Assembly (NCBI GenBank): GCA_021200895.1 | Contig: JAJQFX010000117.1 | Location: 1 to 9,044 of the forward strand | Length of the DNA: 9,044 bases | Source of the DNA: Clostridiales bacterium | GTDB lineage: Bacteria > Bacillota > Clostridia > Oscillospirales > Oscillospiraceae | Direction of reading: 5' to 3' | Part shown: positions 1-6,188 of the stretch, piece by piece | Layout: every line of letters begins with the position of its first letter | Position numbering within the stretch: position 1 is the first letter of the stretch | Notes under the pieces: model-generated | Databases searched by the model: none | What the model was told of the DNA's origin: nothing | What the model saw: the letters and a program-made list of their open reading frames with translations, nothing else | Position numbers and translations under genes: made by a program

Positions 1-124
1 CTTCTCTACTTTTTATTCGGGGGAGAGGGGTCATATCATTTTAGCACATACATTTCTCATTCTCCCGCGTTTGGGCGGAATGGGGCGGCGCCCTGGCCCC
101 GCCACAAAAAATTGTATAAACGGA
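1..124. other. left-edge non-coding stretch, nothing assignable
   Basis: I see no supportable gene here. A GC-rich inverted repeat (GGGGC/GCCCC, about 84-103) is followed on the + strand by an A-run rather than a T-run, so it does not look like a terminator in that direction, and the minus side has no T-run either. The minus-strand open frame that enters from the right is the antisense shadow of fbp. Confidence 0.5.
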
Positions 125-153
125 TTGAGAACCCAGTCCATCTGTGGTATGAT
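125..153 (+). promoter_or_regulatory. promoter of fbp (sigma-A type)
   Basis: A -35 box TTGAGA (125-130) and a -10 box TATGAT (148-153) are separated by exactly 17 bases. The -10 box is preceded by TGG, an extended -10. Transcription would begin near 160 and give an untranslated leader of about 88 bases before fbp. Confidence 0.75.
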
Positions 154-174
154 AGGACTTAAGAAAATGTGGGC

Positions 175-216
175 GCTGAGCTTGTCTGCTCAGCCGGGCA
201 TTTCCCAAGCGTTGGG
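175..216 (+). promoter_or_regulatory. structured 5' leader of fbp (two hairpins)
   Basis: Within the predicted fbp leader, GCTGAGC (175-181) pairs with GCTCAGC (188-194) around a 6-base loop, and CCCAA (204-208) pairs with TTGGG (212-216) around a 3-base loop. GGG at 196-198 could compete for CCC at 204-206, so two alternative folds are possible. There is no T-run, so this is not an attenuator of the terminator type. It matches no riboswitch class I recognise. A regulatory role is inference only. Confidence 0.35.
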
Positions 217-247
217 TTCCATTGCACGATAATAAGGAGGAATCTGA

Positions 248-2254
248 ATGAACACCCAGCAAGCATTGACCGATGAGCAACTGCGCTATCTGCGCCTGCT
301 CGCTGAAAAATATCCCACTGTGGCAGCCGCCTCCAGTGAGATCATCCGAATCGAAGCGCTGCTGCGCCTGCCCAAGGGCACAGAGCATTTTATGAGCGAC
401 CTTCATGGCGAGCATGAGGCGTTCCTTCACATCCTCAACAGCGCCTCCGGCGTCATACGGGAGAAAATCGACCAGCTGTTTGCCGACACCGTACCCGCCC
501 GGGAGCGGGCGGATTTGGCCACCCTGATTTACTATCCTGAGCAGAAGCTGCCGGAGCTGAAGGCCCGCCAGGAGGATTTGAACCAGTGGTACGCCACCAC
601 CCTGCTGCGGCTGGTGGAGCTGTGCCGCCTGGTGTCCAGCAAGCACACCCGCTCCCATGTGCGCAAATGCCTGCCGGAAAGCTGCGCCCACATTCTGGAC
701 GAACTGCTCCACGCTCACTTTGAAGACCACGACAAGCAGCTTTACTACGGGGAAATCATTCAAAGCATCATCCGCTACGACCGGGCGGACGCCTACATCA
801 CCCGGTTCTGCCAGCTTATCAAGCGGCTGGCGGTGGACAGGCTGCATATCGTGGGAGACCTCTTTGACCGGGGGCCGCGGCCCGACCTGATTTTGGATGA
901 ACTGATGGAGTATCACGATGTGGACATCCAGTGGGGCAACCATGACGTGGTGTGGATGGGGGCCGCCGCAGGGAGCCCTATCTGTATCCTGACGGTGCTG
1001 AAAACCACCCTATCCTACAACAATCTGGAGATGCTGGAAACGGGCTACGGCATCAGCCTGCGCACCCTGGATCAGATGGCGGAGCGGGTCTACGGCGGGT
1101 CAGACGTGACGCTGTGGCGGCCCCACGGCGGCAATCAGGGCCGCTGGGAGGAGATCGCCCGGATGCATAAGGCCGTCACCATCCTGATGTTCAAGGTGGA
1201 GGCCCAGGTCATCGCCCGGAATCCGGACTTCCAGATGCAGGGCCGGGACTACCTGAACCAAATCGACTACGCAAGCGGCACCGTCCTCTGCCGTCAAGCG
1301 GCACTTCCGCTGCGCTCCCTGTGCGGCGGCAAGCGGTATCCCCTCCGGGATACGGACTTCCCCACGGTGGACCCGGCCTGCCCCAGTGCCCTCACCGGTG
1401 AGGAGCAGGAAGTGCTGAACGACCTGGTGCGGGGGTTCCGCCAGAGTGAAAAGCTCCAGCGGCACATCCGCTTCCTCTACGCCCAGGGAACGGTGTACAG
1501 CTGCTGCAACGGCAATCTGCTCTATCACGGCGCAGTTCCCATGACCGAGGAAGGCGAGTTTGCCGCCGAAACCTTCGAGGGCCAGTCCTACAGCGGCCGG
1601 GCGCTGTTCGACTACTGCGACCGCCGGTGCAGGCAGGGCTATTTCGCCCTGGAGGGCAGCCCTGAGCGCCAGGCCGGGCAGGACTTTTTGTGGTACCTCT
1701 GGTGCGGCCCCCTGTCCCCCATTTTTGGCCGCAGCGCCATGACCACCTTTGAGCGGCTATACATTGCCGACAAGTCCACCCACGCTGAGGTGAAAAATCC
1801 CTACTACTCCCATATCAACGGCCCCCATGCAGCGGAAGTGGCAGAGCGTATCTTACAGGAGTTCGGCCTCACCGGCCCTGGCTGCCACATCATCAACGGC
1901 CATGTGCCGGTGCGGGCCATCGAGGGAGAAAGCCCCATCAAGGGCGGCGGCAAGCTCATCGTCATCGACGGCGGCTTCTGCCGGGCCTACCACAGCAAGA
2001 CCGGCATCGCCGGGTACACCCTCATTTCCAACAGCCGCGGGCTGACCTTGCGCACCCACCAGCCCTTTGAAAGCACCGAGAAGGCCATCCGGGACGATGA
2101 GGACATCGACAGCCAAAGCGAACATATCTACACCGCCCCCCAGCGGGTACTGGTGCGCCAGACCGACGAGGGCATTCAGGAGTCCGCCCGCATTGCCGAC
2201 CTGGAGCGGCTAGTGCAGGCGTACCAGAGCGGCCTGCTCCACGAGGCTTCTTAA
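248..2254 (+). CDS. fbp: class III fructose-1,6-bisphosphatase
   Basis: This cytoplasmic gluconeogenic enzyme hydrolyses fructose 1,6-bisphosphate to fructose 6-phosphate and phosphate. The 668-residue length fits the long class III FBPases of Firmicutes. Metallophosphatase motifs are visible: SDLHGEHE (50-57), GDLFDRG (203-209) and GNHD (230-233), which supply the metal ligands. Towards the C-terminus come LYHGAVPM (425-432), NGHVPV (550-555), a glycine-rich GGGK (566-569) and IDGGF (573-577). The start follows AAGGAGG (234-240) at a suitable distance and has its own promoter (125-153). No partner gene lies downstream on the same strand, so it is probably monocistronic. Its stop codon overlaps that of the convergent protease gene in a shared TTAA. 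No truncation or missing catalytic motif is seen. The family assignment is secure; the physiological role is inferred from the family. Confidence 0.96.
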   Translation: MNTQQALTDEQLRYLRLLAEKYPTVAAASSEIIRIEALLRLPKGTEHFMSDLHGEHEAFLHILNSASGVIREKIDQLFADTVPARERADLATLIYYPEQKLPELKARQEDLNQWYATTLLRLVELCRLVSSKHTRSHVRKCLPESCAHILDELLHAHFEDHDKQLYYGEIIQSIIRYDRADAYITRFCQLIKRLAVDRLHIVGDLFDRGPRPDLILDELMEYHDVDIQWGNHDVVWMGAAAGSPICILTVLKTTLSYNNLEMLETGYGISLRTLDQMAERVYGGSDVTLWRPHGGNQGRWEEIARMHKAVTILMFKVEAQVIARNPDFQMQGRDYLNQIDYASGTVLCRQAALPLRSLCGGKRYPLRDTDFPTVDPACPSALTGEEQEVLNDLVRGFRQSEKLQRHIRFLYAQGTVYSCCNGNLLYHGAVPMTEEGEFAAETFEGQSYSGRALFDYCDRRCRQGYFALEGSPERQAGQDFLWYLWCGPLSPIFGRSAMTTFERLYIADKSTHAEVKNPYYSHINGPHAAEVAERILQEFGLTGPGCHIINGHVPVRAIEGESPIKGGGKLIVIDGGFCRAYHSKTGIAGYTLISNSRGLTLRTHQPFESTEKAIRDDEDIDSQSEHIYTAPQRVLVRQTDEGIQESARIADLERLVQAYQSGLLHEAS

Positions 2255-2853
2255 GCCGACTGCTGGAACAGCAGCCACAGCACCAACAGCAGCAGCGAAG
2301 GGTTCCCCTTCAGCGCTAGGGCAGCGCCCGGCACCAGGGCCAGCGCCAGCAGCGCCGTAACGCAATCGTGAACGGCCCGTTCCGCACGTCCGCCCAGCCC
2401 CGTCAGCTCCAGCAGGGCGAGGAGGATGCGCCCGCCGTCCAGCGGCGGGATGGGCAGCAGATTGAACAGCCCCAGAATCAAACTCGCCCCGGCAAAAAGC
2501 TGCGCCCACGGCATCTGGGGAAGTGCCAGCGCCACGGCAAAGGCGCACAGGAGATTGACTGCCGGCCCCGCAGCGGCCACCGTAAGCCGCTGGAGGGGCC
2601 GTTGCAGTTCCTCCAGCAGCAGCTCCGCGCCGCAAAAGGTGATGCGCACCGCCCGTACCCTGACCCCCAGGCAGAAGCAGGCGCACAAATGCCCTCCTTC
2701 ATGGAGGGCGGCGGAGAGCAGCAGGGCGGACATCAGCCGCCCTGAGGTGAGCATACAAAACAGCGTCAGCAAAAAGACAGCGCCGGAGGACAGAAAGCAG
2801 CGGCCAAACCAAACGCCTCCGGCGCTTAACTCAGGCTTCGGAAATCTGCCCAT
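2251..2853 (-). CDS. M50 site-2 protease, SpoIVFB-like
   Basis: A 200-residue polytopic membrane metalloprotease of the intramembrane-cleaving M50 family. Zinc-binding HEGGH (residues 51-55) lies in a hydrophobic segment, and the second motif NLLPIPPLDGGR (131-142) supplies the aspartate ligand (D139). Hydrophobic stretches near 22-36, 40-62, 98-112, 119-136 and 165-197 fit about four to six membrane segments. In Bacillus, SpoIVFB cleaves pro-sigma-K in the mother cell; that substrate here is inference. I chose the ATG at 2853 because AAGGGG ends 6 bases before it; an ATG two codons upstream abuts that site, and a longer frame up to 2982 overlaps the upstream gene and looks spurious. The gene overlaps the end of the upstream membrane-protein gene by 23 bases, indicating one operon with translational coupling. 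No spo or min genes are adjacent, so the sporulation role is unproven. Confidence 0.88.
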   Translation of the reverse strand: MGRFPKPELSAGGVWFGRCFLSSGAVFLLTLFCMLTSGRLMSALLLSAALHEGGHLCACFCLGVRVRAVRITFCGAELLLEELQRPLQRLTVAAAGPAVNLLCAFAVALALPQMPWAQLFAGASLILGLFNLLPIPPLDGGRILLALLELTGLGGRAERAVHDCVTALLALALVPGAALALKGNPSLLLLVLWLLFQQSA

Positions 2854-3232
2854 TTGCATCCCCTTCCGGTTCCGGCTCCACAGATTCCGGCACCGCTCCG
2901 CTGCCCTCGTCTGCGGCGGAGGAGGCAGCATCGTCCGCCGTCTGCGGCGCAAAGACGGCGGCGCACCAGTCCTCCAGCGCACCAGTCAGGTCTCCGTCTG
3001 TCATCATCTGCCCCAGGTCGGAAAAGGCCTGCTCGAAATCCGTCTGGGACAGGATGAGCGTCTCGCAGGCATCCTTCCAATGGGCGGCCACATTCGGCAG
3101 CAGCCAGCCGCACAGCCCAACGGCCAGCACGACGGCGAGGGTGGCAAGCAGGCGCAATATCTCCCTGGCATACCAGGGTCGGCGCGTTCCCTTCCCTTTC
3201 GTGAAGCGGTTTCGTTCCCGTTTGACATCCAT
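2831..3232 (-). CDS. single-pass membrane protein, possible SpoIVFA-like partner of the M50 protease
   Basis: A 133-residue protein with a basic N-terminus (KRERNRFTKGKGTRR, residues 4-18), one transmembrane segment (about 26-47) and an outside region ending in an Ala/Ser-rich, strongly acidic tail (about 98-133). The N-in topology, single span and position just upstream of an M50 protease recall SpoIVFA, the regulator that holds SpoIVFB. SpoIVFA proteins are normally longer and carry an M23/LytM domain; no M23 motif is visible here. The ATG at 3232 is preceded by GGTGGAGG at 8 bases; an in-frame GTG at 3247 lies inside that site and is less likely. The reading frame is well supported by position, start and overlap with the protease gene. 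The function is inferred from context only, and I do not recognise the sequence. Confidence 0.7.
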   Translation of the reverse strand: MDVKRERNRFTKGKGTRRPWYAREILRLLATLAVVLAVGLCGWLLPNVAAHWKDACETLILSQTDFEQAFSDLGQMMTDGDLTGALEDWCAAVFAPQTADDAASSAADEGSGAVPESVEPEPEGDANGQISEA

Positions 3233-3336
3233 CCCATGAGCCTCCACCCTGTCCGAACTCTCTCCACAGTGTATGCGCGGCGGAGCGGAATAGAACGAGG
3301 CGGCGCATTCCGGTGGATGGTGGGGCTATTTCAGCC

Positions 3337-3371
3337 CATAAAATAAGCACAGGCGTTTTCAGCCTGTGCTT
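3337..3371 (-). terminator. intrinsic terminator of the sensor-kinase operon
   Basis: On the minus strand a perfect 10-bp stem (AAGCACAGGC with GCCTGTGCTT, 3345-3371) with a 7-base loop is followed by ATTTTAT. The kinase stop codon (3359-3361) is in the loop and its last codons form one arm. The + direction has only a short T-run. A second small hairpin (GGGCT/AGCCC, 3323-3337) lies just beyond. The remaining intergenic stretch up to 3232 must contain the start signals of the protease operon, but I see no convincing promoter there. Confidence 0.85.
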
Positions 3372-4705
3372 TTCCGTTCCCCCGCCTGCTCCGGCGTCAC
3401 CGGAAGCATGACCCGCAGGGAGAACCGCCCGTCCTCCGCCCGGATGGAAAGCTCCCCGCCATAGTGCCTTGCGATGCGCTGCACCGTTTTCAGGCCGAAG
3501 CCGTGGAACCGTCGCTCTTCCTTGGTGGTCAGGGGCAGGCCGTCCCGAAACTGGAGCCGACCCTGGAAGCTGTTCTCCATTTGAATGAACAGCAGGCCGT
3601 TCCGGCGGAATATCTTCAGGTCAATGATGCGCTGCCGGGGATTTTCCAGGGCGCTGACGCTTTCGATGGCGTTATCCAGAGTGTTCCGCAGGATGAGGTA
3701 CAGGTCGCCGGTCTCCAGCAGCTCCAGCCCGGTGCAGTCAGCCACGCACAGGACTTGAATCTGCCGCTCCCGGCAATAAAGGCTCCGCTCCATCAGCACG
3801 GCGTTCAGCGTCTCGTTGTCCGTCTGGGTGCTTTCGTCGTAGACCTGGAGGTTCTCCGCGATTTGATCCAGCAGGTCGTCCCGCTCCGTGCCCTCCTCCT
3901 TGTCGATCATCTCGGCCACCTGATGCTTCAAATCGTGCATCAGGCGGGTCAGCTCGTTCATATTCTGGCGGCTGCTCTGGAGCTGCTCATGGCGCAGCTG
4001 CCGCACATAGCTTTGCATATCCAACTCGTGCTGGAGGGCCAGCGCCCGCCGCTGATTCACCTGAATCCACAGCATCGAGGCGCAGCAAAGGATCTCGTAC
4101 ACCTGGCAGAAGGGAAACAGCGGGCTGGCAGTACTCTCGTTCACAACCTTGACCGCCACGCTGGTACACGCCGCCACCAGATACACCAGACAGGTCACTG
4201 CCGTCAGCCGCAGGTTATTCACCTGATATTCGCCGTCCTCACAGAGGGGACGGATGCAGGTGCGGTAAAAGAACCAGTAGGCCAGGGGAACAGTGACCAG
4301 CTCCACCACCGTGTCCACCAGAATGCCCTCATAGGGGATAAGACCAGCGAGCAGCAGCTGCGAGGCGGAGGAGATGTGCTGCACGCACAACGTCAGAGCG
4401 GCGCAATAAATCACCTCATTGCGCTTCACCGGGCAGCACAAGGCCAGCAGCGCCGCAGAGAGGGCGGCGAAAACCGCCGTATAGATGCAGCAGTTCAGCA
4501 CGATATAGGCCAGGCTTTGCCAGACCGCTTTCACCAGGCCGCTGTTCATCAGCACCAGGGAGAGCAGTTCCGCCGCCCCGCAGAACGGGAGGAGCCGCCA
4601 CAGGAAATGCGCCCGCTTCCGGTGGGGCAGAATGAACAGCATACAGGCCCCCAGCATTTCTGTGATGTACTGATTCCCGCTGAGGGCTTCAAACAGGGCG
4701 GTCAT
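3359..4705 (-). CDS. sensor histidine kinase, GHKL/AgrC-like (HPK10 type)
   Basis: A 448-residue membrane sensor kinase. The N-terminal half (about 1-215) contains roughly six hydrophobic segments. It is followed by a helical linker (about 217-255) and the phosphoacceptor region MHDLKHQ (256-262), where H257 is the likely phosphorylated histidine of this family. The GHKL ATPase domain shows the N-box in LRNTLDNAIES (339-349), MENSF (376-380) and a lid plus G-box, TTKEERRFHGFGLKTVQRI (393-411). This architecture is that of AgrC/BlpH-type kinases, which often sense peptide pheromones; the ligand here is unknown and no agrB or agrD gene is nearby. The start ATG overlaps the regulator's TGA (ATGA) and has GGAGG upstream, so the pair is translationally coupled. 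Transcription comes from the regulator's promoter and ends at the hairpin overlapping this gene's 3' end. Confidence 0.92.
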   Translation of the reverse strand: MTALFEALSGNQYITEMLGACMLFILPHRKRAHFLWRLLPFCGAAELLSLVLMNSGLVKAVWQSLAYIVLNCCIYTAVFAALSAALLALCCPVKRNEVIYCAALTLCVQHISSASQLLLAGLIPYEGILVDTVVELVTVPLAYWFFYRTCIRPLCEDGEYQVNNLRLTAVTCLVYLVAACTSVAVKVVNESTASPLFPFCQVYEILCCASMLWIQVNQRRALALQHELDMQSYVRQLRHEQLQSSRQNMNELTRLMHDLKHQVAEMIDKEEGTERDDLLDQIAENLQVYDESTQTDNETLNAVLMERSLYCRERQIQVLCVADCTGLELLETGDLYLILRNTLDNAIESVSALENPRQRIIDLKIFRRNGLLFIQMENSFQGRLQFRDGLPLTTKEERRFHGFGLKTVQRIARHYGGELSIRAEDGRFSLRVMLPVTPEQAGERKSTG

Positions 4706-5409
4706 GTGGCCCCTCCGACGTAATCTGCCAGCTCCTGCAAAAACTGCTTGCGCCGGGGGCGGCTGATTTTCAGCCGACAGTCTCCCGCCGTCAACTCCGT
4801 CTGCCCCACCCAGGTGACATAGCGGAGATTCACCAGCAGGCTGTTGTCACACCGGGAGAAGGCGCAGCCCTCCAGCTGCTCCTCCGCCTCCTTCATAGTG
4901 CCGCTGGTCTCGAAGGTGTCGTCCTTTGTGTGGTAGAACAGCTTGTGCTTGATGACCTCCACATAAATCAGCCGGTCAATGACGATGCGCCACTTCCCTT
5001 CCCGGGTGGAAATCAGCAGGCTTTTCGGCCTCTGCCTGGGAAGGCGCTCCAGCAGCAGCCCCATCCGCAGCTCAAAGGCGTCATAGTTCAGCGGCTTGAC
5101 CAGGAAGTCCATGGCCTGCACCTCGTAGCCCTTCAGGGCCAGCTGGGCCATCCGTGTCACAAAGACCAGAATCACGTCGGCGTCCTGAGCCCGGATCCGC
5201 CGCGCAGTCTCCATGCCGTCAATGCCGGGCATGACAACATCCAGGAAGATGATGTCATACTGGGGCCTGTACTGCTCCAGGAACGCTACGCTGTCAGGAT
5301 AAAAGCTGGTCTGGAACTCCAGGTCATGCTCCTGACGGTAGCGCTCCAGGAACTGCTTCATCTGCTCCATGGATTTTGGCGAATCTTCTACAACGGCAAT
5401 CGTGATCAT
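4702..5409 (-). CDS. LytTR-family response regulator
   Basis: A 235-residue response regulator, first gene of a two-gene operon with the AgrC-like kinase. The receiver domain (about 1-122) has the acidic pair E8/D9, phosphoacceptor D57 in FLDVVMPG, T85 and K105 in VKPL. The C-terminal part (about 130-231) is a LytTR DNA-binding domain, recognisable from the pattern around IYVEVIKHKLFYHT, SRCDNSLLVNLRYV and the basic SRPRRKQF end. LytTR regulators usually bind paired short direct repeats at target promoters; targets here are unknown. I chose the ATG at 5409 because MITIAVVED is the usual family start; it lies about 12 bases after AGGA. An in-frame ATG at 5421 adds four residues but sits directly against that site. 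The gene overlaps the kinase start by 4 bases. Confidence 0.92.
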   Translation of the reverse strand: MITIAVVEDSPKSMEQMKQFLERYRQEHDLEFQTSFYPDSVAFLEQYRPQYDIIFLDVVMPGIDGMETARRIRAQDADVILVFVTRMAQLALKGYEVQAMDFLVKPLNYDAFELRMGLLLERLPRQRPKSLLISTREGKWRIVIDRLIYVEVIKHKLFYHTKDDTFETSGTMKEAEEQLEGCAFSRCDNSLLVNLRYVTWVGQTELTAGDCRLKISRPRRKQFLQELADYVGGAT

Positions 5410-5472
5410 GGCGGGGGCCATTCCTTTCTGTCCTCTCTCTTCCGGTTCAAAGAATGTTCCTGTTTCACGGCC

Positions 5473-5501
5473 AGTATAGCACGATTCTCCGGTATTGGCA
5501 A
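5473..5501 (-). promoter_or_regulatory. promoter of the LytTR/AgrC-like operon
   Basis: Read on the minus strand: -35 TTGCCA (5496-5501), a 17-base spacer, then -10 TATACT (5473-5478), with TGC before the -10 (extended -10). It lies about 65 bases upstream of the regulator start and just after the stop of the preceding gene, so the operon has its own promoter. The 12 bases at 5472-5483 are identical to those at 5964-5975 in the next promoter. Confidence 0.8.
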
Positions 5502-5531
5502 GCTGTCAGGCAGGGGAAACGCGGGCGGCGG

Positions 5532-5909
5532 TCACAGCCGCTTTGTCCTGACGCGAACCTCCAACAGCTGCTGCCAGCCCTCGTGGACGTAGGCGAACTC
5601 CTGCTCCGTCCGGCCGTCGGCCAGCTGAACCGTGCGGCCTGTGGGTACGCGGCGGGAGATGCCCTGGAGCACCGGCTTCTCCCCGGCCATCTCCAGCAGC
5701 TGGGCCAGCTTCTCCAGGGGCAGCATCGCCGCCACCGCGTCCGCCTGCTCCAGCAGGGGCCGCAGCTCCTCCATGTTGCTCACCGTATCCGCCCAGACCA
5801 GCAGCCGGACGGGGCCGCCCATAATGCGCTCCAAATCCGCCAGCTGCTCCGGCGTCATGGTGTGCCTGGAAATCCATAGCGCGGTTTTTTCCGGGTGATT
5901 CTGTGACAT
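5532..5909 (-). CDS. hypothetical small alpha/beta protein, possible small CARF-like/ring-nuclease candidate
   Basis: I do not recognise this 125-residue soluble protein with certainty. An early strand TALWISRH (9-16) is followed by a helix MTPEQLADLERIMG (18-31), a strand VRLLVWAD (34-41), a helix, a strand-turn ADAVAAMLPLEKLAQLL (56-72) and KPVLQGISRR (78-87). That alternation suggests a Rossmann-like fold. The SRH near the N-terminus and the later 'ML-P-L helix ... VL' block recall, from memory, the small CRISPR-linked Csx16/Csx20-type CARF proteins, some of which degrade cyclic oligoadenylate. This is a weak resemblance, not an identification. The context, divergent from a CARF-HEPN gene beside a CRISPR array, makes it worth testing. 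The alternative is an ordinary conserved protein of Clostridia mobile elements. The start is supported by GAGGAGGG 7 bases upstream and a strong promoter. There are no membrane segments. Confidence 0.85.
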   Translation of the reverse strand: MSQNHPEKTALWISRHTMTPEQLADLERIMGGPVRLLVWADTVSNMEELRPLLEQADAVAAMLPLEKLAQLLEMAGEKPVLQGISRRVPTGRTVQLADGRTEQEFAYVHEGWQQLLEVRVRTKRL

Positions 5910-5964
5910 AACATCGCCCTCCTCGTGATTTTACCGGGTGACCGGTTCCGGGTATCCTGCTGAC

Positions 5965-5993
5965 AGTATAGCACGCCGGGCGGGAAAAGGCAA
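5965..5993 (-). promoter_or_regulatory. promoter of the 125-residue protein gene
   Basis: On the minus strand, -35 TTGCCT (5988-5993) and -10 TATACT (5965-5970) are 17 bases apart, with an extended TGC before the -10. It is one half of a divergent promoter region; the other half drives the CARF-HEPN gene. Possible operator-like inverted repeats lie between them: CTTTCT (6011-6016) with AGAAAG (6029-6034), and CAACC (5991-5995) with GGTTG (6036-6040). Confidence 0.78.
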
Positions 5994-6037
5994 CCGATTG
6001 GCGGCCCCGGCTTTCTGTTGAATTTGGAAGAAAGTGG

Positions 6038-6066
6038 TTGTCTTTTGCCGGATGCCGTGGTATAGT
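6038..6066 (+). promoter_or_regulatory. promoter of the CARF-HEPN ribonuclease gene
   Basis: A -35 box TTGTCT (6038-6043) and a -10 box TATAGT (6061-6066) are 17 bases apart, with TGG before the -10. Transcription would start near 6073 and give a leader of about 115 bases. In the leader a GGCGG/CCGCC hairpin (6152-6168) lies 10 bases before the ribosome binding site and might reduce its access. Confidence 0.75.
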
Positions 6067-6188
6067 GTTGTCAGGTGCATCAAAAAGAGGCGTACCCATA
6101 GCGTGGGATTTGTGAAAAATCGCCGATGCGCCGCCCCGCTCCATCCATTCAGGCGGAGTATGCCCGCCGCCCATTCATAGGAGGACTT

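Noticed and set aside
41..943. Long minus-strand open frame opposite fbp
   Set aside because: It is antisense to a well-supported gene, has no recognisable domain, and its composition is typical of a shadow of a GC-rich gene.
3233..3336. Promoter for the M50 protease operon
   Set aside because: A TACACT box near the gene has no acceptable -35 partner at 16-18 bases, so I could not support a call.
3464..4723. 419-codon + strand open frame
   Set aside because: Antisense to the sensor kinase, rich in Gln/His/Leu as expected from reading codon-biased DNA backwards; no domain seen.
5520..5541. GCGGC/GCCGC hairpin after the 125-residue gene as a terminator
   Set aside because: The stem is only 5 bp and is followed by three T only, too weak to call.
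6126..6188. Upstream in-frame ATG extending the CARF-HEPN protein by 21 residues
   Set aside because: No ribosome binding site precedes it, whereas the ATG at 6189 has AGGAGG at a good distance and begins directly before the first CARF strand.
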